Shown: one piece after another, positions 52,027 through 60,547 of the stretch | How positions within the stretch are numbered: position 1 is the stretch's first letter | How the letters are laid out: every line of letters begins with the position of its first letter | NCBI GenBank assembly: GCA_030425045.1 | Contig: JAUHVL010000004.1 | Location: 158,402-222,401, forward strand | Reading direction: 5' to 3' | Source: a bacterium | GTDB lineage: Bacteria; Bdellovibrionota; Bacteriovoracia; Bacteriovoracales; Bacteriovoracaceae | Length of the DNA: 64,000 nucleotides | Program-made: the position numbers and the translations under genes | The notes under the pieces: generated by a model | What the model saw: the letters and a program-made list of their open reading frames with translations, nothing else | Database searches by the model: none | Told to the model about the DNA's origin: nothing

Positions 52027-53244
52027 TTAGAAATTAAAAGCGTTACTCTCGTTTGCATTTCCAGCATCAGCTACTTCTTCTGCTTCTTCTTCTAATAACT
52101 CTTCTTCTTCAAGTTCTTCATCAGATAACTCATCTTCTTCAACTTCTTCGTACTCTACTTCCTCCATATCTTTGTTATCTTCAATCGTTCCCAGTTCGTC
52201 AGCAGGGTTAAGTCTTTCACCATTATCTTCTTCGAATCCACCTCTTTCGCTCATCATCTCTTCGAACTCTTGCTCTTTATCAGGGCTTAGTTGAGCGACA
52301 GCAGAGTCACATCTATCACCAATTCCGAAAGTTAGTGTTGCTTGAGCTAGTGGACCTTGAGCAAACATAATTCTAACTTCTTTTTTACCAATGATACTTA
52401 CGTGACCACCGATACCATCTTGAAAGATTGTTCCGTTATCCTGAATCATACCTGTAAAGGTTAAAGATTCGCTTGATTTCTCTTTTCCATTAGCATCGAC
52501 ATGCTTTAGAGTAACGCCTTCAATACTGATTTCGTCATTATAAATAGAGATTGAACCCTCTAAAGCATTACCCATTAAAATCTTGTTTCCACGTTTAGGA
52601 TCATGGGCCTTCAGAAAACATGTTTTATCATCAACATGAAAACCTTTTACAGCCTCTTCCTGAGCAGCTTCTTCAGAAGAAGCTACAGCTTTCTTTGTAG
52701 CCTTTTTCATTTTACGTGCTTCAATAATTTCAAATGTTTCACCAAGTGGACGAAAAATTTGAATCGTTCCATGTCTTGTCATAAGAGAAATATTAAAAAG
52801 TTCAGTTTCTACTTCATCAACCATTACTAAACTTTTTTCAATTAAAGATAATTTTACCGAGAAGTCAGCATTAAAATCATCAGGACGAGCTGTTTCGTTT
52901 GTTCTATCAAAGAAGACTCTACCCTCTAATTCGTAATGCTTAACAATTTCCCACTCACCATTAATAAGAGGAGCGAGGTTCATGTCTACTACTTGAATTT
53001 TGGGCTGGTACTTAACTTCTTCAGGAAGATCATTTTCTGAAATTTCACTCGTTTCAAATGCTCCAGCTCCGGGCTGTAATGACTCTGCAATTTCGAGGTC
53101 AGCACTTGAGATGTTTCTATTCGCATCTGTTAAAAAAGAGTCTGAATAGAATCTTGAGTCATATGCTGTTTCAACGTAAGCAAAAATTGATCCTACGATT
53201 AACAATCCCCCAAAAACTTTAGAAAGAGACCAGGCCCTTTTCAT
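52027..53244 (-). CDS. Membrane-anchored protein with acidic C-terminus, unknown function
   Basis: This 405-residue protein has one hydrophobic N-terminal segment (KVFGGLLIVGSIFAYV), making it an exported or anchored protein. The middle (80-320) has strand-rich segments (FFDRTNETARPDDFNADFSV, GTIQIFRPLGETFEI, GHVSIIGKKEVRIMFA). The last 90 residues are very acidic (DELSDEELEEEELLEEEA), which may bind divalent cations. A pair of Cys (CFLKAHD, RCDSAVA) is present. It follows 29 bases after the Cys-rich secreted gene. No family recognised. Confidence 0.65.
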   Translation of the reverse strand: MKRAWSLSKVFGGLLIVGSIFAYVETAYDSRFYSDSFLTDANRNISSADLEIAESLQPGAGAFETSEISENDLPEEVKYQPKIQVVDMNLAPLINGEWEIVKHYELEGRVFFDRTNETARPDDFNADFSVKLSLIEKSLVMVDEVETELFNISLMTRHGTIQIFRPLGETFEIIEARKMKKATKKAVASSEEAAQEEAVKGFHVDDKTCFLKAHDPKRGNKILMGNALEGSISIYNDEISIEGVTLKHVDANGKEKSSESLTFTGMIQDNGTIFQDGIGGHVSIIGKKEVRIMFAQGPLAQATLTFGIGDRCDSAVAQLSPDKEQEFEEMMSERGGFEEDNGERLNPADELGTIEDNKDMEEVEYEEVEEDELSDEELEEEELLEEEAEEVADAGNANESNAFNF

Positions 53245-53472
53245 TATTCATACTCCTAAAAAATAATAATGCTGATTAATATGCAATGGTGATGCCAAGC
53301 AACACAGCTTTGTATTTTAGAAGCTTAAGTGTTTTTCATTGTATTTACAGATACTTATGGAGCTTTAAAATCACTGTCTAAATCTTTGATGTTAAGTTTT
53401 TATACACCTATCAAAATCTTTACCGAGTTTTTATATGACCTATTTTTAATAAACTGACATTAATCACCTTTC

Positions 53473-53481
53473 TAAGGAGGT
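53473..53481 (+). promoter_or_regulatory. Perfect Shine-Dalgarno sequence without a nearby start codon
   Basis: TAAGGAGGT matches the 16S anti-Shine-Dalgarno over 9 bases, but no ATG, GTG or TTG follows at a usual distance; the next ATG (53501) is 20 bases away and out of the CBS gene frame. A small CCTT/AAGG stem (53467-53477) overlaps it. The other 280 bases of this gap are AT-rich and hold nothing else I can identify. Confidence 0.35.
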
Positions 53482-53534
53482 TCTATCATATCGAAAATTC
53501 ATGATTACACCGATCATTAGTACAAGGAGATTTT

Positions 53535-53945
53535 ATGAACAAATATTTAGATATTCTTATTGATGAATTTACAAGCCCTGCACCAATAACAGTCGATATC
53601 AATGAGAGTGTCGAAAAGATTTTCGGTTTAATGACAGAAGAAGGGATTCGCCACCTTCCCGTTCTTAATAATGGTAAGCCCGTAGGAATCATTAGTGAGC
53701 GAGACCTAAGCATGATTAGACTACTTAATACCGAAGAAGAAGATCTCACGGCTGAAAGAATTATGACCAAAAACCCGTTTTGCGTAAATGCAGGTTCTCA
53801 ATTAGAAGAAGTTGCTTACGAAATGTCTCGCAGAAAAATCGGTTCTGCGCTTGTTTTGAACGAAGAGAACAAACTCGATGGAATCTTTACAAGTACAGAT
53901 GGATTAAACGCTCTTATTGAAATTATTCGAGGCGATTTACAGTAA
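53535..53945 (+). CDS. CBS-domain pair protein
   Basis: This 136-residue protein consists of two CBS domains (FTSPAPITVDINESVEKIFG...LPVLNNGKPVGIISERDL, and MTKNPFCVNAGSQLEE...SALVLNEENKLDGIFTSTDGL). CBS pairs bind adenosine nucleotides and act as energy sensors, often as stand-alone regulators. Start ATG 53535 has AAGGAG 7 bases upstream. The HPF-like gene starts 4 bases after the stop; energy sensing and ribosome hibernation would fit together (inference). Confidence 0.9.
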   Translation: MNKYLDILIDEFTSPAPITVDINESVEKIFGLMTEEGIRHLPVLNNGKPVGIISERDLSMIRLLNTEEEDLTAERIMTKNPFCVNAGSQLEEVAYEMSRRKIGSALVLNEENKLDGIFTSTDGLNALIEIIRGDLQ

Positions 53946-53949
53946 TAAA

Positions 53950-54219
53950 ATGACAAATCCTAAATATAAAATCTCCTATTTAAACTCAGATATTTCCTCC
54001 GAAGATCAATCGGATATTGAGTCCAAAGTACTCAACTTCTGTAAAGAGTATAAAAACTGTACAAATATCAACTGCAAACATTATATAGATAATGAAAAGC
54101 ATTTCTGGGATATTGTCATCCGTTTTGATCATGACTATTTCCATGCCAGAACCAACGATATCGACGCCAATTCTTCTATTGATAAGGCGATAAGAAAGAT
54201 AAAAGAAAAGATCGCTTAA
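53950..54219 (+). CDS. HPF/RaiA-like ribosome-associated protein
   Basis: This 89-residue protein is read from ATG 53950 (4 bases after the CBS stop); an in-frame upstream extension overlaps the CBS gene and is unlikely. It has the beta-alpha-beta-beta-beta-alpha layout of hibernation-promoting factors: YKISYLNSDISSEDQ, a helix, WDIVIRFDHDYFHARTND and the final helix SSIDKAIRKIKEKIA, which matches the AID.. .I.KL pattern of HPF. Family members bind idle ribosomes. The match is at pattern level; two Cys pairs (FCKEYKNC, INCKHY) are unusual. Confidence 0.6.
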   Translation: MTNPKYKISYLNSDISSEDQSDIESKVLNFCKEYKNCTNINCKHYIDNEKHFWDIVIRFDHDYFHARTNDIDANSSIDKAIRKIKEKIA

Positions 54220-54336
54220 AAATTGCCATTTATTTCTGGCAGTAATCCACAATTTTTTCAATGATAAATCATTAAAAAGAGTCTGCTTCTCACATATCAC
54301 ATAAGTATTTCCGATAAGATGTTAAAATAATTAAAA

Positions 54337-56901
54337 ATGAAAAAACTTATACTTATTACAGCTTTATTATTTAATGCATCCATTTTTGGAATGAACGCTG
54401 TTGAATATGAAGAGACGTTAAACGGCTGGTATGGCCAAGCCAATACTCAAATTTCAGAGAGCACTTGGAAAAATGCTGTCACTTGGTTTATCAATGATTG
54501 TGCAAGTAGTGGTCAGTGTAATGGTTGTTTACTTGCTGTTGTTGAAAACAAAACTTCTGGTTCCGGTGAAATGTGGCTTGGTACCTTCTCGCAACAAGGA
54601 CCAAGAACTCTTTTAGTCACTCCAGTTGGTTTAAATACTGAAAGAACCGATGCTCAAAAAAGAAGACTCGCCAGAGATGGACAATGTCATACCGGAGGAA
54701 CAACGATCAGCTGTAGTGGAGGTACATGTACCGGTGGCGGCGGTGGTCACTGGCAAGGTAGAGATTTAACTGCTCATGCAACTCACTATGCTCAAATCCT
54801 CAATACCTCACCTTCAGACATTACTCATTATATATATCAATACTTCTCTCTACAGACTTCTGATAGCCAAGAACTTTTTCATGACGGTTATATACACACA
54901 ACGAGAGGCTGTATTACTCAACCCCTTGAACAGCAAATCGCTATGTGTAGAGATGTTATATCTCCCGCTGGAGGTATTTATCTTTATGCCGACATCAATC
55001 AACAATTAGGTCAATCAAGTAGTAAAGAAGCTGCCGCCAGAAGGCTCACTCAAAATCCAAACTGGTGTAATACATTAAACGTTTCTCCCGTTACACGTGT
55101 GACATCTTATGCTGGTCCAGGGGCCGTCTTTCAACAAGGAGGAACGGTTACTCCAAATAATGGGCCCTCTACAAGTACAACCAGAAGTGGTACGCCATCA
55201 CCGTCCCCCTCATCTGGTTCAGTATCGACAGGAGGATCAGGCGGAGGAATTTTAGTTGGCTTACTCGGAGCAGGTGCTGCTGGTTATGCCATATATAGTT
55301 CACAAGACGACGAAGAGGAAGACGAAGAAGAGTCTGGTCCGAGCTATAGTGCAGGTTCAGACCTTGATCCTGGCCGATCGATTTCTGGTGATAGACCTGT
55401 CATGACTGGAAGTGAACGCTTCAGAGAATGCCAAGCTCTATCCACGACAAGTTACGCTCAAGATGTGACAGCTATAAATAATGGAGCTGAGGCCACTGGA
55501 CGATTTCAACTAGCAACAGAATCAGGAAACTCGGCTGCTCCATTTGGAACAAGTCAAAATAACTTACAAGCGGCCATATTCGATAATATGGATCATGATT
55601 GTTTGGTTCAGGCTTCACTAGATTCCAGATCTGAAGCATTTCTTGAAGGAGATAGTCCACTTGAAGACTATATAAGAAGAGCGAGAGAAGATGGTCGTGA
55701 TCCTAACGAGCCTCTTATCGTTAGTGGTGAAGAAGGTGAACGAAACTCACCTGTAAGGGAAATTACACCTATCGCAGGCCTAAGTCAGACTATAGATAAT
55801 GAAGATGCACTGAATGTCGCAGATGCAAATCTTGAAATGGACATGGCGGAAGTTGCCCTATATCAACGTAATGAAAGTGATGCCATTAGTAGGTTCAATT
55901 CAGGGGCCTCACAATATGCTAACGATTCAGATAAACAAGCATCAGCAAATGAATTTGCAAATATCGGAACCGAGCAAGCAAGATTAACAGCTACAAGAAT
56001 TAGAGACTTTCATGGCGCCAAAGCGACGGCACTTACTGATCACCTTGATAGCTTTACCACAACCAACTCTGCGCTTGAAAACTGTTTAGAAAAATATGAG
56101 CCCTATCGAAACAAACATCCCGTCTGGAACAGAGCGATGGCCCCTATTTTACCGATGGTCCCTCAAGGTTTTTATCGCCCACCACAGTATAACGGTGAGA
56201 GATGTCAATCATATCTAAACTGGCAGAAACCATATCTTTTCAAAAATCAACATGTGGTAAAAGAAGTTAACACAATTGTTGATGACTCTATTCAAATTGT
56301 AGATGGCATGAGTGAAGTTATTACAACATTAGGAAATAGAAATCTTAGTGAATCACAAAGAGCTAAGGCTTTTAATCATCCCATTTGGAAGAAAGTGGCA
56401 GCAAGAGAAAAGTATCTTAAGAAATGTCAGAAAAATAATTGTTTTGCTAAAAAAGAAAAAGCTCTTTTTCCTTTAACTCGTTATGAAGGATATTTAAGCT
56501 ACCGCAAACCCAACCTACTCCAGCATCAAAACAAATTTACTGCATATATCAATGGAACTGAGCTACCTAAATTCAACACTACACCCAATTCCAAAACATC
56601 TAGCAGTTTAAAGAAATTAAAAGAGAAATTATCTCTGGTTAAAAAGAAAACCAAAAAAGTACCTGCTACAAGCAATCCACTTAATAATGGCATGAGCTCA
56701 TCTGATCAAATTGCCGGCAGATATAGCACCTCGAACTCCTATAACAGAAGTAGTTTTGGAGATATCTCCCGAGGAAAAGATGGTATTTTAAGAAATAAAT
56801 CTGGCAAACCTGTCCCAGGTTATGAGGCGGACAAAGGTCTTGATCTTTTTGAAATTTTATCTAATCGTTATCGCAAAAAACTAGATCTACTTAAGAAGTA
56901 G
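54337..56901 (+). CDS. Large secreted protein with L,D-transpeptidase-like N-terminal part
   Basis: This 854-residue protein has a signal peptide (MKKLILITALLFNASIFGMN). The first 240 residues hold several Cys and a motif H-x4-H-T-T-R-G-C-I (His-182, His-187, Cys-192), similar to the H...S/T-x-G-C-[I/V] catalytic motif of L,D-transpeptidases, with TPVGLN (95-100) at the place of the usual T-P-x-G. A Gly/Ser/Thr-rich stretch (about 265-303), a hydrophobic segment (302-321; ILVGLLGAGAAGYAIY) and an acidic patch follow. The C-terminal 500 residues are mostly helical and basic with no family that I recognise. Catalysis is a hypothesis. Confidence 0.55.
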   Translation: MKKLILITALLFNASIFGMNAVEYEETLNGWYGQANTQISESTWKNAVTWFINDCASSGQCNGCLLAVVENKTSGSGEMWLGTFSQQGPRTLLVTPVGLNTERTDAQKRRLARDGQCHTGGTTISCSGGTCTGGGGGHWQGRDLTAHATHYAQILNTSPSDITHYIYQYFSLQTSDSQELFHDGYIHTTRGCITQPLEQQIAMCRDVISPAGGIYLYADINQQLGQSSSKEAAARRLTQNPNWCNTLNVSPVTRVTSYAGPGAVFQQGGTVTPNNGPSTSTTRSGTPSPSPSSGSVSTGGSGGGILVGLLGAGAAGYAIYSSQDDEEEDEEESGPSYSAGSDLDPGRSISGDRPVMTGSERFRECQALSTTSYAQDVTAINNGAEATGRFQLATESGNSAAPFGTSQNNLQAAIFDNMDHDCLVQASLDSRSEAFLEGDSPLEDYIRRAREDGRDPNEPLIVSGEEGERNSPVREITPIAGLSQTIDNEDALNVADANLEMDMAEVALYQRNESDAISRFNSGASQYANDSDKQASANEFANIGTEQARLTATRIRDFHGAKATALTDHLDSFTTTNSALENCLEKYEPYRNKHPVWNRAMAPILPMVPQGFYRPPQYNGERCQSYLNWQKPYLFKNQHVVKEVNTIVDDSIQIVDGMSEVITTLGNRNLSESQRAKAFNHPIWKKVAAREKYLKKCQKNNCFAKKEKALFPLTRYEGYLSYRKPNLLQHQNKFTAYINGTELPKFNTTPNSKTSSSLKKLKEKLSLVKKKTKKVPATSNPLNNGMSSSDQIAGRYSTSNSYNRSSFGDISRGKDGILRNKSGKPVPGYEADKGLDLFEILSNRYRKKLDLLKK

Positions 56902-58165
56902 TTTTTTTGGCCGAATAAATCAAAAGTGCAAATACTAAAAATGGAATACCTGGAATGATTGGCAAAAGAATTCCTAATATACCCACAAACATCATTGTGA
57001 GAATAACAAGCATCCAAAAGGTTGGCATACTGAGTAAACCTCTACCGAACTTAATCCAATTCACAGAAATTCTTGAGATCAAACTTAAACAAAGATAAAA
57101 AAACATATTTCTTATTCTTTGAACTGGGGAAAATCTTTTATAAAAATTATCGACCGTAATTACGCTTGAGTTTTTTATAATATCTTTTTCAATATTATCA
57201 GATACTCTAGAAACAAAATTATGATCACTTATTTCTACATTCATTTCTAAGTTTCCGTATGAGCTTGTATAATTCAAGTTATGTGAGCCAAGTGTTATTA
57301 TTTTATTATCGAAAATAGCCAACTTCCCATGAAGGTTAGAATGAGGCCACTTTAAGACTTCAATATTATTCTCAATTAAATCTTTATAAAGATAACTAGT
57401 TGCCCACACCCATGTCTTCCAATCGGAATATTCTGGGAGCAATAATTTTACTTTTACTCCTAATTTACTTTTTTTCCTCAGCAGTCTTAAAACTCTAGCG
57501 GATGGGAAAAAGTAGCCATGAATGAGAAGGATTTCTGACTCTGCTCTTTTAATAAGTTCATAATATCTCGCTGTAATTTGTTTTCTTTCATTAAACCAAT
57601 CATTGACTATAAACTTAACTTTATCTTTTTCTTCATATTTTAAAATTTTCTTATCTAAAAATTTATTTGTATTCAGATTTTGTGTAATTTCATGACAATA
57701 ATCACGGACATCAGATACACAAGAACCATGCACCAGCATAGCAAAGTCTAATCTTGGATGTTTAGGAAAATTGTGATCGTAACCATGAATCAGGTTAATT
57801 CCTCCAATAATTAATTTACTCTCATCTACAACAAGCAGCTTATGATGAAGTCTTCTACCTAACTGCAGTGTTTTATAGAATTTAATTGGGTTGAAAAATT
57901 TAAATTGTATTTTATTATTTAAGAGTTCGTGTATAACATCACTTCTAAAATCAAGAGATCCAAAATAATCGATAAGTATATCGATAATGACACCTTCTTT
58001 TGACTTTAAAATTAAGTTATCAATAACATCTCTTCCAAAGTTATCAATTTTAAAAATGTAAGTATGAATACTGATAGAGGACCTTGCCTCTTGAATTAAA
58101 CTTAGATACTTCTTTTGATAGTCTGTTCCGTCGGTTAAAAGCTCGTAATAGGTGTCCAAAGACAT
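56891..58165 (-). CDS. Phospholipase D/cardiolipin synthase-like protein
   Basis: This 424-residue protein has two HKD motifs: HHKLLVVDESKLIIGG (about residue 108 on) and HGKLAIFDNKIITLGSHNLN (about 285), both intact, so it can form the two-His PLD active site. A C-terminal pair of membrane segments (MLVILTMMFVGILGILLPII, then IPFLVFALLIY) anchors it. The substrate may be phospholipid (cardiolipin synthase) or DNA. It sits 1 base downstream of the receiver-CRP gene and overlaps the secreted-protein gene convergently by 11 bases. Confidence 0.88.
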   Translation of the reverse strand: MSLDTYYELLTDGTDYQKKYLSLIQEARSSISIHTYIFKIDNFGRDVIDNLILKSKEGVIIDILIDYFGSLDFRSDVIHELLNNKIQFKFFNPIKFYKTLQLGRRLHHKLLVVDESKLIIGGINLIHGYDHNFPKHPRLDFAMLVHGSCVSDVRDYCHEITQNLNTNKFLDKKILKYEEKDKVKFIVNDWFNERKQITARYYELIKRAESEILLIHGYFFPSARVLRLLRKKSKLGVKVKLLLPEYSDWKTWVWATSYLYKDLIENNIEVLKWPHSNLHGKLAIFDNKIITLGSHNLNYTSSYGNLEMNVEISDHNFVSRVSDNIEKDIIKNSSVITVDNFYKRFSPVQRIRNMFFYLCLSLISRISVNWIKFGRGLLSMPTFWMLVILTMMFVGILGILLPIIPGIPFLVFALLIYSAKKTTS

Positions 58166-58166
58166 T

Positions 58167-59225
58167 TTAATATCTAATATTCGCCAAAGCTTCGCGATCT
58201 AAAATAACAATTTCTCTTCTATTTATTTCAATAAGGCCATCACTTTTAAATTCACTCAAACAACGAATCATGGTTTCTGTTGCCGTTCCGGCCATAGAAG
58301 CTAAATCATCTCTAGTAATACGAATTACCGTATCATTCGGATTATCTTGCCTATATCTTTCCTCAAGATTGATAAGAGCCTCAGCAGCTCTTTTTCTTAC
58401 GGTATCATAAGCAAAACTAAGTAGTTGTCTTTCTCTTTCTTCGACATAGTTTGAAAGTAATTTTATGAACTGACTTGAAACATCTCTATTTTTATAAAGA
58501 AGTGAGAGAAAGTCTTCTTTGGGAATTTTATAAACGTCACTGTCTTCAAGTACAACTGCGGAATCTGTATATTTAACGCCTTCTATGAGTGCTGGTATTC
58601 CAAAAAACTCATTATCTTTAAAAACATTTGTTACATACTCTTTACCATCATCATGGGTTTTAAAGACTTTAACTTTTCCATTTTGAACAAAATATAAAAA
58701 TTGCGGATTATCGCCCTCATGAAAGATAACTTGTTTCTTTTTATACTTTGCTAATGTTTTTTTCCCTGCAAGCTCAGGTGAGTTAATAATCTCACTGGCT
58801 TTTTCTAAAAAATCATTAAGTCCATTTGAATCTTGAGTAAATTGTGTATTTACTTTTTCATGTCTCTTTAAACGTGCATCAATAGCATTGAGTAGGTCCA
58901 TCTCCTCAAAAGGTTTAGTTAGATAATCGTCTGCCCCAAGCTCCATCCCTCTTCGAATATCACTTTTTTCTGCCTTAGCAGTTAAAAAAATAAAAGGAAT
59001 TGTCGACGTAGATGGGTCTCTAGACAACATATGAAGAACACCATAACCATCTAGTTCCGGCATCATAATATCACATACAATGAGATCGGGATTAAACTCT
59101 TTTGCTTTCTTAACTCCTACCTTACCATTTTCGGCTACCTCAACTTTAAAGTTAGATAGCTCTAAAATTTCTGCGGTATTTTCCCTCATGATCTGATCGT
59201 CTTCAATTAATAATAACTTTTTCAT
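58167..59225 (-). CDS. Response regulator fused to cyclic-nucleotide-binding and Crp-type HTH
   Basis: This 352-residue protein has a receiver (acceptor Asp-52, ending LTKPFEEMDLL), a CRP/FNR-type effector domain (about 150-265; VIFHEGDNPQFLYFVQNGKVKVF) and a Crp-family winged HTH (about 275-350; RITRDDLASMAGTATETMIRCL). No FNR Cys cluster is seen. The fusion of phospho-receiver and Crp regulator is uncommon. The upstream PAS kinase overlaps by 4 bases and is its likely partner. It may regulate the phospholipase D gene downstream. Confidence 0.92.
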   Translation of the reverse strand: MKKLLLIEDDQIMRENTAEILELSNFKVEVAENGKVGVKKAKEFNPDLIVCDIMMPELDGYGVLHMLSRDPSTSTIPFIFLTAKAEKSDIRRGMELGADDYLTKPFEEMDLLNAIDARLKRHEKVNTQFTQDSNGLNDFLEKASEIINSPELAGKKTLAKYKKKQVIFHEGDNPQFLYFVQNGKVKVFKTHDDGKEYVTNVFKDNEFFGIPALIEGVKYTDSAVVLEDSDVYKIPKEDFLSLLYKNRDVSSQFIKLLSNYVEERERQLLSFAYDTVRKRAAEALINLEERYRQDNPNDTVIRITRDDLASMAGTATETMIRCLSEFKSDGLIEINRREIVILDREALANIRY

Positions 59226-60466
59226 TTATGCTCCACGGGGATTTTCAAACTAAAACATGTCCCCTCATTAACTTTACTAGTAAAACTTATTTCTCCACCA
59301 ATAATATCAACATATCTCTTAACGATATTTAACCCAAGGCCCGTACCTTGAACAGCTGTAACATTTCCAGCCCTAAAAAACTTTTTAAAAAGATGTTTTT
59401 GGTCATCTTCTGGGATGCCGCAACCATGGTCTCTCACATCAAGAACAAAAAATTCTTTTTCAAATTTAAGCTCTAAATCGATAGGAGCATTTTCATCTGA
59501 ATACTTAACAGCATTAGACATTAAATTAGCAATAATATTTCTGATAATTTCTTGATCTTGAGTAACAATTGAGTCTTCAGCGTTACAAGTAAAACTAACT
59601 TCATTATTCGCCCTTGAAGTTAGTTTAAACTCTTCAATTAACTCATTTAAAAACGCTGCGATCTTAAATTCAGTTGGGTGATATTGAGTACCACCTTGCT
59701 CTAACTTATCGAGCGATAAGAAATCATTCAATATAGATGTTAAGTTTCGCACTGACTTTTTAATATTTTTTAAATGCTTTTCTCTTTTTGGCTGCTCTTC
59801 TTCTTTTTGATATTTTTCTAGCAGAGAAGCCGATGTCATTATTCCTGAAAGCGGAGTTCGAAACTCATGTGAGGCCATCGAAACAAATCGAGACTTTAAA
59901 TCATTCAATTCTTTTTCTTTTTCCAAAGCCTGTCTAACTTGTCTTTCAGTCTCTTCTCTTCTTTTAACTTCTGTTTGAAGATCAATATTCACATTATTTA
60001 ATTTATTTAATGTATCTCTCAACTCAGACGTTCTCTCTTCAACTCTAGACTCTAACATCAAGGCTTGTTCTTTAAGAGCATCTTTAATTTTTTTCTTTTC
60101 AGTAATATCATTTACAAAAGAAATTACCTGAAGCTCATTATTCATTTTGTAATAAGATAAGCTAATTTCTACATAAAACTCTTCACCACTTTTTCTAAGA
60201 GCTAGCAGATCCAACCCTTTTGCCATAGGTCTTGAAATAGGTTTTTTATAATAAGACTCTCTTTGACCAACATGTTTTTCACGATATCTTTCAGGTAAGA
60301 GTAAATCTATTTTTTTACCAATAAGCTCTTCTGTTTTATAACCAAACATTTGTGCAGCAAAAGGATTAATTTTGCTAATAAGGCCTGACTCATCAGACAT
60401 GATGATACCAACATTTGAATGTTCAAAAATTGCCTGAAAAGCAATTGTATCGAGTGTTTCTTTCAC
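59222..60466 (-). CDS. PAS-domain sensor histidine kinase
   Basis: This 414-residue cytoplasmic kinase starts at GTG 60466 (GGGAG upstream). A PAS domain (about 5-130; FEHSNVGIIMSDESGLISKI) precedes a long coiled coil (about 130-185), then HisKA with the phospho-His in MASHEFRTPLSG (about 199) and HATPase motifs NLMSNAVKYSDE, DHGCGIPEDD and GTGLGLNIV. There is no membrane segment, so it senses a cytoplasmic signal such as redox or ligand through PAS. It is translationally coupled with the receiver-CRP gene (4-base overlap). Confidence 0.93.
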   Translation of the reverse strand: MKETLDTIAFQAIFEHSNVGIIMSDESGLISKINPFAAQMFGYKTEELIGKKIDLLLPERYREKHVGQRESYYKKPISRPMAKGLDLLALRKSGEEFYVEISLSYYKMNNELQVISFVNDITEKKKIKDALKEQALMLESRVEERTSELRDTLNKLNNVNIDLQTEVKRREETERQVRQALEKEKELNDLKSRFVSMASHEFRTPLSGIMTSASLLEKYQKEEEQPKREKHLKNIKKSVRNLTSILNDFLSLDKLEQGGTQYHPTEFKIAAFLNELIEEFKLTSRANNEVSFTCNAEDSIVTQDQEIIRNIIANLMSNAVKYSDENAPIDLELKFEKEFFVLDVRDHGCGIPEDDQKHLFKKFFRAGNVTAVQGTGLGLNIVKRYVDIIGGEISFTSKVNEGTCFSLKIPVEHK

Positions 60467-60489
60467 GAAACAAGTCTCCCTTTAAGCCA

Positions 60490-60518
60490 AAACTATCAAC
60501 TACTTAGATTCGTGTCAA
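60490..60518 (-). promoter_or_regulatory. Promoter of the PAS kinase operon
   Basis: On the minus strand a perfect TTGACA (60513-60518) precedes TAGTTT (60490-60495) by 17 bases. It lies 24-52 bases before the GTG start of the kinase gene. Confidence 0.6.
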
Positions 60519-60527
60519 TATTACTCA

Positions 60528-60539
60528 TTTAGGCCTAAA
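60528..60539. promoter_or_regulatory. Palindrome upstream of the kinase promoter
   Basis: TTTAGGCCTAAA is a perfect 12-base palindrome centred 15-16 bases upstream of the -35 hexamer, where activators often bind. Whether it serves the receiver-CRP protein encoded by the same operon is not known. Confidence 0.3.
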
Positions 60540-60547
60540 GTTAGGAT

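Noticed and set aside
52030..52200. Repetitive CTT/TTC-rich stretch as a simple-sequence repeat
   Set aside because: It is the coding strand complement of an acidic Glu/Asp tail of the 52027-53244 protein, not a tandem repeat.
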